Shown here: positions 29,055-38,367 of the stretch, piece after piece | How the letters are laid out: each line of letters begins with the position of its first letter | Numbering within the stretch: position 1 is the first letter of the stretch | NCBI RefSeq assembly: GCF_009711205.1 | Contig: NZ_WMIG01000001.1 | Coordinates: forward strand, 496,001 to 560,000 | Length of the DNA stretch: 64,000 nt | Reading direction: 5' to 3' | From: Paracoccus litorisediminis | GTDB lineage: Bacteria; Pseudomonadota; Alphaproteobacteria; Rhodobacterales; Rhodobacteraceae | Made by a program: the position numbers and the translations under genes | Notes under the pieces: model-generated | Database searches by the model: none | Seen by the model: only the letters and a program-made list of their open reading frames with translations | Told to the model about the DNA's origin: nothing

Positions 29055-30584
29055 TCAGGTGACGACGCCGATCTGCCAGGGCACGAATTCGTCCTGACCA
29101 TAGCCCAGCACTTCGCTTTTCGACCGGACCCCCGAGGCGCAGTCGATCATCATCTGGAAAATGACCTCGCCCAGTTCCTCGATGGTGGCTTCGCCCTCGA
29201 TGATGGTGCCGCAATTCAGGTCCATGTCGTCCTCTTGCCGCTTCCACGTCGCCGTATTGGTGGAAAACTTCAGCGAAGGCGCGGGCACGCAACCAAAGGC
29301 AGAACCGCGACCGGTGGTGAAGCAGATCAGGTTCGCCCCGGATGCCACCTGCCCCGTCGCCGAAACCGGGTCGTAACCGGGGCTGTCCATGAAGACCATG
29401 CCGTGTTCGGTCACGGGTTCCGCATATTCATAGACGCCGCGCAGATTGGTCGTGCCCGCCTTGGCGACCGCGCCCAAGGATTTCTCAAGGATGGTGGTCA
29501 GCCCGCCGACCTTGTTCCCGGCCGAGGGATTGTTGTTCATCTCGGCCCCGTTTTTCGCGGTGTGTTCCTTCCACCAGTCGATGCGGGCGACCAGCTTTTC
29601 ACCCACTTCGCGGGTTTCGGCGCGGCGGGTCAGCAGGTGTTCCGCGCCATAGATCTCGGGCGTTTCCGACAGGATCGCGGTGCCGCCATGGCTGACGAGG
29701 ATGTCCACCGCATGACCCAAGGCCGGATTGGCGGTGATACCCGAATAGCCGTCCGAGCCGCCGCATTGCAGCCCCACCACCAGTTCCGAGACCGGCACCG
29801 GTTCGCGCGTGACGGCATTGGCCTGTGCCAGCATCGCCCTGATCTGCGCCACGCCATGTTCGATGGTCTTGGTGGTTCCGCCCTGATCCTGAATGGTGAA
29901 GGTCTTCAGCTTGGCCCCTTCCTGAAGCCCGCCCTGCGCCATGATCTCGGTGATCTGGTTCGTCTCGCAGCCAAGGCCGATGAACAGCACGGCGGCGAAG
30001 TTCGGATGGGTGGCAAAGCCCGACATGGTGCGGCGCACGATGCGCATGGATTCACTTTTGCTGTCCACCGCGCAGCCGATGCCATGGGTCAGCGCCACGA
30101 CGCCATCGACATTCGGGAAATCGGCCAAAGCCTCGGGGCGGATGTCGCGGCGGAAATGGTCGGCGATCGAGCGCACCACACGGGCCGAGCAGTTCACCGA
30201 TGAAATGATACCGATGTAATTGCGCGTGGCGATGCGCCCGTCGGGGCGGCGGATGCCCATGAAGGTCAGGGCTTCCGTCGCCGGGACCGTGGGTCGTGCA
30301 TCGACGCCGATGGCATGGTCCATCTGCACATCGGTCATGGCCAGATTGTGGACATGGATGTGGCTGCCCGCCGGAATCGGCGCGGATGCCAGCCCGATGA
30401 TCTGGTTATAGCGCCGCACTGCTTCGCCTTCGCCGATATCGCGGGTGGCGATCTTGTGACCGGGGGGAATGTCCTGCCGGGTCGTCACCTTCTCCTCGGT
30501 CAGCTCGGTGCCTGCCGGGATCGGTTGCGTGGCGATGACCACGTCATCCTCGGGGCGCAGGCGAATAGTGCGTGGCGCTGGCAT
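29055..30584 (-). CDS. uxaA: Altronate dehydratase family protein
   Basis: UxaA dehydrates D-altronate to 2-keto-3-deoxygluconate. The 509-aa protein has an N-terminal SAF domain (about residues 10-85, IPAGTELTEEKVTT to HVHNLAM). The long UxaA/GarD catalytic part follows (MGIRRPDGRIATRNYIGIIS, THGIGCAVDSKSESMRI, LVVGLQCGGSDGYSGITANP). GarD (galactarate dehydratase) is similar; the neighbouring uxuA, uxuB and dehydrogenases favour altronate. It is the last gene of a leftward operon, 12 nt after the preceding dehydrogenase. A weak CCGCA/TGCGG hairpin (29039-29053) follows the stop. Confidence 0.85.
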   Translation of the reverse strand: MPAPRTIRLRPEDDVVIATQPIPAGTELTEEKVTTRQDIPPGHKIATRDIGEGEAVRRYNQIIGLASAPIPAGSHIHVHNLAMTDVQMDHAIGVDARPTVPATEALTFMGIRRPDGRIATRNYIGIISSVNCSARVVRSIADHFRRDIRPEALADFPNVDGVVALTHGIGCAVDSKSESMRIVRRTMSGFATHPNFAAVLFIGLGCETNQITEIMAQGGLQEGAKLKTFTIQDQGGTTKTIEHGVAQIRAMLAQANAVTREPVPVSELVVGLQCGGSDGYSGITANPALGHAVDILVSHGGTAILSETPEIYGAEHLLTRRAETREVGEKLVARIDWWKEHTAKNGAEMNNNPSAGNKVGGLTTILEKSLGAVAKAGTTNLRGVYEYAEPVTEHGMVFMDSPGYDPVSATGQVASGANLICFTTGRGSAFGCVPAPSLKFSTNTATWKRQEDDMDLNCGTIIEGEATIEELGEVIFQMMIDCASGVRSKSEVLGYGQDEFVPWQIGVVT

Positions 30585-30596
30585 GGCTTCGCTCCT

Positions 30597-31607
30597 TCAA
30601 AGATCGAGAATGGCCTTGATCACGCCCGCCTCGGGGCGCGACCAGTCCTGAAACAATTGCACCCCGTCCGACAGGGAGCCGCGATGGGTGTTCAGCGCGC
30701 GGGTCGGCACCCGCCCCGCCTGCATCTGGGCCACCACCTCGGCGAAGTCGTCGGGCTGGGCATTGCGGCTGGCGATCAGCGTGGCCTCGCGCTTGTGGAA
30801 CTCGGGGTCCGAGAAGCGGATGTCCTGGCGCACCACCGACAGCAGCACATAGCGCGCGCCATGGGCAAGGAAGCCGAAGCCGCGCTCAATGGGCGGGGCG
30901 GCCCCGGTCGCGTCGATCACCACATCGAACCAGTCATTGCCGGTCAGACGGGCGGCGTTGGTTTCGGCGTCAGCATCAGCGAACAGGACGGCATCCGCGC
31001 CTAGATCGGATTGCGCGAAACCCAGACGATCCTCACGCGTATCCATGACGGTGACATGCGCGCCGCGTGCCTTGGCAAAGATGATCGCGGACATGCCGAT
31101 GGGGCCTGCGCCGGTCACCAACACGCGGTCGCGGGCGGTGATGCCGCCGCGCTTGACCCCATGCGCGCCGATGGCGAGGAATTCGATCATCGCGGCGTCT
31201 TCCAGCGCAATGCCACCCGCCGGGATCACGTTTTGCGCGGGGACCGAGATCAGTTCCGCCATGCCGCCATCGGTATGGACGCCCAGCACCTTGATATTGC
31301 AGCAGGCATTGCTGATCCCGATGCGGCAGGCCTGACAGGTCCCGCAGGACAGGTAGGGCACGATATAGACGGCATCGCCCGCTTTCAGCGCGCTGCCCTC
31401 GGGCGCCTCCTCGACCGTGCCGGAAAGCTCGTGGCCCATGACGCGCGGATACTCAAGGAAAGGGTGCTTGCCGCCAAAGATGTGGAAATCCGTGCCGCAG
31501 ATGCCGACATGGCGGATGCGGACCAGAACTTCACCTTCGCCGCGCTGGGGATCAGGACGCTCGATCAGGGCCAGTTGCCCCGGTTCGGGGCAGATCAGGG
31601 CTTTCAT
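30597..31607 (-). CDS. Zinc-dependent sugar-acid dehydrogenase, LgoD / L-gulonate 5-dehydrogenase-like
   Basis: This 336-aa medium-chain dehydrogenase has catalytic zinc ligands in VGICGTDFHIFGG and the GHE of VMGHELSGTVEE. A four-cysteine structural zinc site lies in LSCGTCQACRIGISNACCN, and the nucleotide-binding turn is TGAGPIGMSAIIFAK. The N-terminal half resembles E. coli LgoD, the L-galactonate 5-dehydrogenase, and RspB-type L-gulonate 5-dehydrogenases. These oxidise C5 of aldonates to tagaturonate or fructuronate, the substrate of the next enzyme. The start at 31607 overlaps the uxuB stop as TGATG. Exact substrate is inferred. Confidence 0.75.
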   Translation of the reverse strand: MKALICPEPGQLALIERPDPQRGEGEVLVRIRHVGICGTDFHIFGGKHPFLEYPRVMGHELSGTVEEAPEGSALKAGDAVYIVPYLSCGTCQACRIGISNACCNIKVLGVHTDGGMAELISVPAQNVIPAGGIALEDAAMIEFLAIGAHGVKRGGITARDRVLVTGAGPIGMSAIIFAKARGAHVTVMDTREDRLGFAQSDLGADAVLFADADAETNAARLTGNDWFDVVIDATGAAPPIERGFGFLAHGARYVLLSVVRQDIRFSDPEFHKREATLIASRNAQPDDFAEVVAQMQAGRVPTRALNTHRGSLSDGVQLFQDWSRPEAGVIKAILDL

Positions 31608-33028
31608 CAGGCGTTCCTTTCCGCAGAGGCGAATTCGGTGACGGCAGCATTCACCGCAGCGCGCCATGTGGCGCTGTCGGATAGCGCGGGCGGGAACAGC
31701 CCCGGCAAGCCAAGAAACGGCCCCGCCGGATCATCATCGGTCATCGCTTGAACAGCCGCCAGCAGTTCTGCGCGGCGCGGATCATCGGCATCGCGGCGCT
31801 TGGCCGTCGCGGCGATCCATGCGCCGACCACGCGTGCAAAGGGCGTGATGTCCTGCCCGGCTTCCAGCGCGTCGACAGCGGGCATCAGGATGCGCTGCGG
31901 CAGTTTCTGGGTCGAATCCATGGCGATCTGGATATTGCGATGCGCAATGGCCGGATTGGCAAAGCGCGCCAGCAGATCGTCACTGTAGCGGTCCAGATCG
32001 ATCCCCGGCACCGGGGCCAGCGTCGCCTGCGCCGCCAGCATATGCACGCGGGCCTGCGCCGCGAGTTCCGGCACGGCCATCACGTCGCGGACATGCTCTA
32101 ACCCGTTCAGGATGCCCAGATGCGCGATCAGCGTATGCGCGCCGTTCAGCATACGCAGCTTCATGTTCTCATAGGGCTCGACATTGGCGACCATGACCGC
32201 GCCCGCCTTGTCCCAGGCCGGGCGGCCTTGCGGGAAGTCGTCCTCGATCACCCATTGGATGAAGGGCTCGGTCTCGATGGCAAGCGCGTCTTCGGCCCCG
32301 GTCAGGGTCGCCGCAAGGGTGCGGGTGGCGTCGGTGGCGGCGGGAACGATGCGGTCGACCATCGAGCAGGGAAATGAGACCTCGGTCGCGATCCAGTCGG
32401 ACAGTTCCGGATCGGTGACGGCGGCAAATTCCACCACCAGCCGCCGCAGCACCCGCCCGTTCGAGGGCAGGTTGTCGCAGGTCAGCACGGTGAAAGGCGC
32501 GATCCCCTCGGCCCGGCGGCGCGAGAGGCCCGCGACCAGCAGCCCGACCGCGCTGCTCGGCCGATCTGGCAAAGCCAGATCGGCTGCGATCGAGGGATGC
32601 GCAGGGTCAAGGCCAACCGTCGCCGGGTCGATGCCGTAAGCCTTTTCCGTCACGGTCAGGGTGACGATGCGGATCGCGGGATCGGCAAGGTGGTCGAGCA
32701 GTTCGGGCAGATCCTCGGCGGCGCAAAGCCAGTCCTCGGTCACGCCGATCACCTCGGCGCTGTCGCCATCGGGGCCGCGGGTGATGACGGTATAAAGCCC
32801 GTCCTGCACCTCAAGGTCGCGGATCGGCCCGGATGAGCGCAGATTGACCGCAACGATGCCCCATGCGTCGGGGTCAAGGTTCAACGCGCGCTGGGTAAAG
32901 ACCGCCTGATGCGCGCGGTGAAACGCGCCGAAGCCCAGATGGACGATGCCCGGCAGCAAGGTGGCGCGGTCGAATTCGGGCAGGCTGACACCATCTTTCA
33001 GCAGCGTTTGCGAGGAAAGACGTGTCAT
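31607..33028 (-). CDS. uxuB: D-mannonate oxidoreductase (fructuronate reductase), mannitol dehydrogenase family
   Basis: UxuB interconverts D-fructuronate and D-mannonate with NAD(H). The 473-aa long-chain polyol dehydrogenase has the N-terminal nucleotide motif IVHLGFGAFHRAHQAVF and the family signature FPCSMVDRIVPA near residue 230. Catalytic-region segments are EPFIQWVIEDDF and LRMLNGAHTLIAHLG. It is followed immediately by the LgoD-like gene and preceded by uxuA with a 4-nt overlap. Some relatives act on tagaturonate, mannitol or arabinitol; the adjacent mannonate dehydratase favours mannonate. Confidence 0.88.
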   Translation of the reverse strand: MTRLSSQTLLKDGVSLPEFDRATLLPGIVHLGFGAFHRAHQAVFTQRALNLDPDAWGIVAVNLRSSGPIRDLEVQDGLYTVITRGPDGDSAEVIGVTEDWLCAAEDLPELLDHLADPAIRIVTLTVTEKAYGIDPATVGLDPAHPSIAADLALPDRPSSAVGLLVAGLSRRRAEGIAPFTVLTCDNLPSNGRVLRRLVVEFAAVTDPELSDWIATEVSFPCSMVDRIVPAATDATRTLAATLTGAEDALAIETEPFIQWVIEDDFPQGRPAWDKAGAVMVANVEPYENMKLRMLNGAHTLIAHLGILNGLEHVRDVMAVPELAAQARVHMLAAQATLAPVPGIDLDRYSDDLLARFANPAIAHRNIQIAMDSTQKLPQRILMPAVDALEAGQDITPFARVVGAWIAATAKRRDADDPRRAELLAAVQAMTDDDPAGPFLGLPGLFPPALSDSATWRAAVNAAVTEFASAERNA

Positions 33029-34224
33029 GCGCAGGCCCCCAGTCGCGGATGGGACAAGGCGCGCTCGATGCCGCGCAACTCGGCCAGACCCTTCAGGCGA
33101 CCGATGGCGGGGTAGCCGGGCTGCGCGCCTCGGGTCAGGTCGTCAAGGATTTCCTGCCCGTGATCGGGGCGGATCGGGATCTGGTGATCCTCGCGCCCCT
33201 CGGCGCGGCGGCGTTTTTCTTCGGCCAGCAGCGCCGCGATGACCTCGACCATGTCGGTGCCACCTTCCAGATGCTCGTCCTCAACGAACGAACAGGGGAT
33301 GGTCTCGGCCTCGCGGGTGACATTGCGCAGGTGGACGAAATGGATGCGATCCGCAAACTCGCGGGTGATCTGCGGCAGGTCATTGTCGGGCCGCGCGCCC
33401 AAGGAACCACTGCACAGCGTCATGCCATTGGCGCGGCTATCCACCTGACCCAGCATATGGGCGTAGTCGTCGCGAGTGGACAGGATACGCGGCAGGCCCA
33501 GAAGCGGCCATGGCGGATCGTCGGGATGGGCGCAGATATTGATGCCGACTTCCTCGGCCACCGGGACCACCTGAGACAGAAAATCAACAAGGTTCGCGCG
33601 CAACCGCGTGGCGTCGATGCCCTGATAGGTCCGCAGTTTCGCCAGTAGCTGGTCCAGCGTATAGCCGTCGGCGGAACCCGGCAGCCCCGCCCCGACATTG
33701 CGGCCCAGTTCCGCGATGCGGGCGTCGGACATGGCGGCAAAGCGGCGGGCGGCCTCGGCCTGCAGGGCCTCGGGGTAGTCGTCAGCGGCGCCCGGTCGCT
33801 TCAGGATATGCAGGTCAAAGGCCACGAAATCGGGCAGATCGAAACGCATGGCGCGGGCGTGCTGATGCGTCTCCCAACGCAGGTCGGTGCGGGTCCAGTC
33901 CAGCACCGGCATGAAATTGTAGCAGACCGTGCGGATGCCGCATTGCGACAACCGGCGCAGCGTTTCCTGCCAATTCGCGACATGGGTGCGCCAGTCGCCG
34001 GTCTGGGTCTTGATGTCTTCCGACACAGGGACGCTTTCGACCACGTCCCAGGTCAGCCCGCCCGCGCGGATTTCGTCCTGACGCTGGCGGATGCCATCGA
34101 CGGTCCAGACCTCACCGGTGGGAACATGGTGCAGCGCGCTGACAATGCCATGCGCGCCGGCCTGCAGGGCATCGCGCACCGTCACCTTGTCGACGGGACC
34201 GAACCAGCGCCATGTGTATTTCAT
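33025..34224 (-). CDS. uxuA: Mannonate dehydratase
   Basis: UxuA dehydrates D-mannonate to 2-keto-3-deoxygluconate. The 399-aa TIM-barrel protein starts with TWRWFGPVDKVTVRDALQAG. It carries metal-site regions such as VGINICAHPDDPPWPLLGLP and SGSLGARPDNDLPQ, then IHFVHLRNVTRE and IRPDHGQEILDD. These are characteristic of xylose-isomerase-like UxuA. It is coupled to its neighbours by 4-nt overlaps at both ends. Together with UxuB it gives a complete fructuronate to KDG branch; KDG kinase and aldolase lie elsewhere. Confidence 0.95.
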   Translation of the reverse strand: MKYTWRWFGPVDKVTVRDALQAGAHGIVSALHHVPTGEVWTVDGIRQRQDEIRAGGLTWDVVESVPVSEDIKTQTGDWRTHVANWQETLRRLSQCGIRTVCYNFMPVLDWTRTDLRWETHQHARAMRFDLPDFVAFDLHILKRPGAADDYPEALQAEAARRFAAMSDARIAELGRNVGAGLPGSADGYTLDQLLAKLRTYQGIDATRLRANLVDFLSQVVPVAEEVGINICAHPDDPPWPLLGLPRILSTRDDYAHMLGQVDSRANGMTLCSGSLGARPDNDLPQITREFADRIHFVHLRNVTREAETIPCSFVEDEHLEGGTDMVEVIAALLAEEKRRRAEGREDHQIPIRPDHGQEILDDLTRGAQPGYPAIGRLKGLAELRGIERALSHPRLGACA

Positions 34225-35288
34225 TGGGGTTGCTCCTCATGGGCGAAGGTCAGCTGCACCTTGCAGGCGATGCTGCGGTCCGAGGCGAGGTCAAATGCCT
34301 CACGCGCGCGTTCCAGCGGCAAGCTGTGGCTGATGATAGGCCGAAGGTCGATGGCACGCGAGCCGATCAGCGACACCGCCAGTGCAAATTCGTCATGAAA
34401 CCGCTGTGATCCGCGCCAAGTCACTTCCTTGCCGACCAGCGCGTTCAGCGGGATGGTGATGTCGCCGGTGACGCCGACCTGAACGATCACCCCGCGCGGG
34501 CGGATGGCCGCGAATGCGGTGCGCAGGGCGGGTCCGGCAGCCGAGCAGTCAAAGATCAGGTCGATCTGCCCCTTGTCCTTTTGCAAGGGCTCAAGGGCAG
34601 TGGCGTCGGTTGCGACATTGATTGTGGTGGCCGCGCCCATGGCACGGGCACGCTCCAATGCGGCATCGGTCAGGTCGGTGACGATGACCCCATCCGCGCC
34701 CGCATGACGCAGGGCCGCCAGAACCAGCAGCCCGATCGGCCCGGCACCCGTGACCATGACGCGCAGCCCCGCCAGATCGCCCAGCAGTTCCTGCGCCTGC
34801 GCGACCGCATGCAGGCAGACGGCCAGCGGCTCGGCGCAGGCGGCCTCGCCCTCGGTCACGCCGGGGGGAAAGGCATGGGCCTGACGGGCGGGAACGGTGA
34901 ACAGGTCGCGGAACATCCCCTGTTCATGCGGCAGCCGCATGGCGCTGCCGATGAAATGCATGTCCAGACAGTGCACCGGAAGCCCGCGCTGGCAATATTC
35001 GCAAGTGCCGCAGGGCTGGGACGGGCTGACTGCGACCAGCGTACCGGGGGCGAGGTCCACCCCCTCGCCCGCCTCAAATACCCGGCCCGAGGCTTCGTGC
35101 CCCGAGATGATCGGCTCTCGCACCCGGACGGGGCCGAAGCCGCCGTCGTGGTAGTAATGCAGGTCCGAACCGCAGATCCCGCCCGCCGCCATGCGCAGCA
35201 GAACCTCTCCGGGACCGGGACGAGAAACCTCCTGTTCCTCGACCCGCAGATCATGGGCGCCGTAAAGACGCGCGACACGTGTGCGCAT
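34221..35288 (-). CDS. L-idonate 5-dehydrogenase-like zinc dehydrogenase
   Basis: This 355-aa medium-chain dehydrogenase has a catalytic zinc site with CGSDLHYYHDGGFGPVRVRE and SGHEASGRV, a structural zinc site QPCGTCEYCQRGLPVHCLD, and a Rossmann turn TGAGPIGLLVLAALRHAG. The segment DLHYYHDGGFG is characteristic of IdnD, which oxidises L-idonate to 5-keto-D-gluconate. It lies between the TRAP permease and uxuA, overlapping uxuA by 4 nt. It is only distantly similar to the second dehydrogenase of this operon, so the two probably act on different aldonates. Confidence 0.8.
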   Translation of the reverse strand: MRTRVARLYGAHDLRVEEQEVSRPGPGEVLLRMAAGGICGSDLHYYHDGGFGPVRVREPIISGHEASGRVFEAGEGVDLAPGTLVAVSPSQPCGTCEYCQRGLPVHCLDMHFIGSAMRLPHEQGMFRDLFTVPARQAHAFPPGVTEGEAACAEPLAVCLHAVAQAQELLGDLAGLRVMVTGAGPIGLLVLAALRHAGADGVIVTDLTDAALERARAMGAATTINVATDATALEPLQKDKGQIDLIFDCSAAGPALRTAFAAIRPRGVIVQVGVTGDITIPLNALVGKEVTWRGSQRFHDEFALAVSLIGSRAIDLRPIISHSLPLERAREAFDLASDRSIACKVQLTFAHEEQPQ

Positions 35289-35298
35289 GACTATCCCC

Positions 35299-36705
35299 TT
35301 AGCGGATCAGGCCAAGCTGCGTCGGCAGCCACAGCGTCAGTTGCGGGATGAAGGTGATCAGCAGCAGCGCCACGAACAGCGGGATCATCCAGGGCAGGAT
35401 GGCCAGCGCGGTTCGTTCCACCGACATCTTGGAAATCCGCGACAGCACGAACAGCACCATCCCTACCGGCGGCGTCAGCAGACCGATCATCAGGTTCAGC
35501 GTCACGATCAGGCCCAGATGCACCGGGTCGATGCCATAGCGCGCGGCGACCGGCATCAGGATCGGCACCAGGATCGAGATCGCGGCGATCGTGTCCAGGA
35601 ACGCCCCCACCACCAGCAGCAGGATGTTGACGATGATCAGGAAGGTCCACCAGTTGTCGGTCAGCGAGAACATGAAGTCCGCAAACATCGCCGCCGCCTG
35701 GCTGACCGTCAAAAGCCACGCAAAGATCGAGGCGGCCGTGACGATGAACAGGACCGAGGCCGTGGTCTCGATGGTGTCGAAGCTGGCTTTCGCAAGGCTG
35801 CGGAAGGTCATGGTCCGGTAGCGCACCAGCCCAAGGAACAGCGACCAGATCACGGCGGCAACGGCGGCCTCGGTCGGCGTGAACCAACCCATGGTCATGC
35901 CGCCGATCAGCAGCACAGGGGCCATCAGCGCCATGACCGCATGCCAGTCGAAATACCAGTCCAGCGCGATCAGCGCCGAAAGCCCGATCAGCACGGCCAC
36001 GTTGACCGACAGCCCCGCCATCACCAGCAGATAGATCGCCAGCGGGAAGCTGAGGACGATCACCACCTCAAGCGAGGCGCCCAGAAGCTGCTTCAGCTGA
36101 AACGGGGTGTCGGAACCCCAGCCCTTGCGGCGGGCAAAGATATAGACCGTCAGCATCATCAGCACGGTCATCACGATGCCCGGCAGGATACCGGCCATGA
36201 ACAGCGCCCCGATCGAGGCATTGGCCATCATCCCGTAGATGACGAAAGGCAGCGAGGGCGGAAAGATCGGCCCCAGCGTGGCGGAGGCGGCAGTGACGCC
36301 CACCGCGGCCTCGACCGGGTAGCCGTGGTCCTTCATCGCCTTGATCTCGATCGTGCCAATGCCGGCGGCGTCGGCCAGAGCCGTGCCCGACATGCCCGAG
36401 AAGACCACCGAGCCGATGATGTTGACCTGCGCAAGGCCGCCCTTCATCCAGCCGACCAGCGACAAGGCAAAGTGATAGATGCGCCCGGTCACACCCGCGA
36501 TGTTCATCAGGTTGCCGGCAAGGATAAAGAAGGGCACCGCGATCAGCGGAAAGCTCTCGACGCCCGCAATCATGCGCTGCGCCGCGATGATGTCGGGGGC
36601 GACGTTATAGACCCCGATATAGGCCAGCGATGCCACGGCCATGGCGACCGCGACCGGTACGCCGATGATCATCAGAAGAAGGAATGATCCGATCAGAAGA
36701 AGCAT
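35299..36705 (-). CDS. dctM: TRAP transporter large permease (DctM)
   Basis: This is the large membrane subunit of a tripartite ATP-independent periplasmic transporter. The 468-aa protein has at least twelve hydrophobic segments with DctM-family landmarks: an N-terminal LLLIGSFLLLMIIGVPVAVA, MSGTALADAAGIGTIEIKAM and GPIFPPSLPFVIYG. LTPPVGMVLFVLSRI lies near the C-terminus. It starts 3 nt after dctQ. The sugar-acid enzymes downstream imply a hexuronate or aldonate substrate. At 468 aa it is slightly longer than the common 425, with an extra region around residues 195-235. Confidence 0.93.
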   Translation of the reverse strand: MLLLIGSFLLLMIIGVPVAVAMAVASLAYIGVYNVAPDIIAAQRMIAGVESFPLIAVPFFILAGNLMNIAGVTGRIYHFALSLVGWMKGGLAQVNIIGSVVFSGMSGTALADAAGIGTIEIKAMKDHGYPVEAAVGVTAASATLGPIFPPSLPFVIYGMMANASIGALFMAGILPGIVMTVLMMLTVYIFARRKGWGSDTPFQLKQLLGASLEVVIVLSFPLAIYLLVMAGLSVNVAVLIGLSALIALDWYFDWHAVMALMAPVLLIGGMTMGWFTPTEAAVAAVIWSLFLGLVRYRTMTFRSLAKASFDTIETTASVLFIVTAASIFAWLLTVSQAAAMFADFMFSLTDNWWTFLIIVNILLLVVGAFLDTIAAISILVPILMPVAARYGIDPVHLGLIVTLNLMIGLLTPPVGMVLFVLSRISKMSVERTALAILPWMIPLFVALLLITFIPQLTLWLPTQLGLIR

Positions 36706-36708
36706 GGT

Positions 36709-37281
36709 TCAGATCCCTGTCACGCCGGTTTCAGCCGCCTGCTGACGGACGGTTTTCTTGTTGGTCAGGTCACGGGCGAAGTTCTGCAGCGCGCGCAGCG
36801 TCATCATCACGAAGGACGCGAACACGGTGTAGAAGACGATGCCGCGCGGCAGGTCGACGGTGACCATGCGCTCATTGCCCACGACGGCGATATAGCGCCA
36901 CATCAGCCACGACATGTAGGCGAAGAAGCCGATCGAGATCAGATCCACGACCACTTCCAGCGCGCGCACGACCGGGCGGGGCAGGATGTTGTAAAGCAGG
37001 TCGACGATGATGTGACGACCCATCCGCACACACATGACCGAGCCAAGGAACACGATCACCACCAGACAGTTCGCGGCGATTTCCTCGGTCCAGGCCAGGC
37101 TGTTGTTCAGCGCGTAGCGAGTGAAGAATTGCAGGAAGACGCACAGCGCCATGCCCCAGAACAGCGCAAGCGTGACCCAGTCCTCGATGGAATAGGGGGT
37201 CAGGTCGACGGGGCCGGCGTCATCCTCGAAGGCATGCGCCATCTCTTCCACGCTGATAGGCGTGTGATCCTGGTCTGCCAT
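36709..37281 (-). CDS. dctQ: TRAP transporter small permease (DctQ)
   Basis: The small membrane subunit links the binding protein to DctM. The 190-aa protein has four predicted hydrophobic segments (about residues 30-50, 65-85, 108-128 and 148-168). The DctQ-type region is FFTRYALNNSLAWTEEIAAN. A hydrophilic N-terminal stretch of about 25 residues precedes the first helix. It lies between dctP (69-nt gap) and dctM. Confidence 0.9.
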   Translation of the reverse strand: MADQDHTPISVEEMAHAFEDDAGPVDLTPYSIEDWVTLALFWGMALCVFLQFFTRYALNNSLAWTEEIAANCLVVIVFLGSVMCVRMGRHIIVDLLYNILPRPVVRALEVVVDLISIGFFAYMSWLMWRYIAVVGNERMVTVDLPRGIVFYTVFASFVMMTLRALQNFARDLTNKKTVRQQAAETGVTGI

Positions 37282-37350
37282 GTCATAGGCTCCGGAAATG
37301 GAAAGGGGGATGCCCCGGCGCGGGCGGGCCGTTCACCGGGGCGGAGATGG

Positions 37351-38325
37351 TTACTGGACAGCCCGGATGGCTTCCCAGTCTTCCTTGTTGTAGCCGAAAT
37401 CTTCCAGCGCGACGTTTTCCAGCACGGTCTTTTCGAAGTCGGATTTATCGACCTCGACGACGTTGATGCCGTCAGCCTTGAACTTGTCGACCAGCGCCGC
37501 TTCACGCTCCTCGACGATCTTGGTGGCGCGCACGGCGGCCTCCATCATCACGTCCGAGAAGATCTGCTTGTCGGCATCCGACAGGTTGGCCCACAGCTGT
37601 TTGGACACGACCGTGTTCAGGTGGTCGACGATATGACCGGTCAGGGCGATGTTCTTCTGAACCTCGAAGAACTTCTTGGCCTCGATGGTGGTCAGCGGGT
37701 TTTCCTGCGCCTCGACAGTGCCGTTCTGCAGCGCCAGATAGACCTCGGCAAAGGCGATGGGGGTGGTGTTGGCCCCGCAGGCGCGCGGCATCGCCAGATA
37801 GGCGGGCACGTCCGGCACGCGGATCTTCAGCCCGTTCATGTCGGCGCAGGATTTGATGTCCTTGTTCGCCGTGGTCTGGCGCGTGCCGTAATAGGTCACG
37901 GCGGTGATGTGGTTGCCCGAGGCCTCCTCATAGCCCGCTGCCAGCTTCTTGAAGACGTCGCTTTTGGTATAGGCGATCAGGTGCGACGGATCGCGGAAGA
38001 TATAGGGGTAATAGGTCACACCGATCGGCTTGTATTCGCGCGAGGCGAAACTGGAGCCCGAGATGATGATGTCGACCGTGCCCAGCTTCAGGCCCTGATT
38101 GAGGTCGGCTTCCTTGCCAAGCTGCGAGGCGGGAAAGACGTCGATCTTGTAGCGGCCTTCGGTGCGCTTGCCGATTTCCTCGGCGGCCCAGACGGATTCG
38201 GTGTGGAACGGCTCGGATGTCTCATAGACATGGGCCCATTTCAGCGCGGTCTGCGCCTGCGCGGCGATAGTGCTGGCCATCAGCATGGCGGCGGCCCCGA
38301 ACAGGCCCTTGATCGTGAACTTCAT
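37351..38325 (-). CDS. dctP: TRAP transporter substrate-binding protein (DctP)
   Basis: This periplasmic ligand-binding protein has 324 aa with a clear signal peptide (residues 1-24, ending IAAQAQ). DctP-family features include LKWAHVYETSEPFH, the substrate-arginine segment LKIRVPDVPAYLAMPRACGA and the following LALQNGTVEAQENPLTTI. Members with this pattern mostly bind sugar acids or other monocarboxylates through the conserved arginine. A strong GGGAGGATACGC precedes the ATG. It starts 42 nt after the regulator gene, so it is probably in the same transcript. Confidence 0.93.
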   Translation of the reverse strand: MKFTIKGLFGAAAMLMASTIAAQAQTALKWAHVYETSEPFHTESVWAAEEIGKRTEGRYKIDVFPASQLGKEADLNQGLKLGTVDIIISGSSFASREYKPIGVTYYPYIFRDPSHLIAYTKSDVFKKLAAGYEEASGNHITAVTYYGTRQTTANKDIKSCADMNGLKIRVPDVPAYLAMPRACGANTTPIAFAEVYLALQNGTVEAQENPLTTIEAKKFFEVQKNIALTGHIVDHLNTVVSKQLWANLSDADKQIFSDVMMEAAVRATKIVEEREAALVDKFKADGINVVEVDKSDFEKTVLENVALEDFGYNKEDWEAIRAVQ

Positions 38326-38367
38326 GCGTATCCTCCCAGTAGCGTTGAGTTCAGTCTTTGTTGGCAG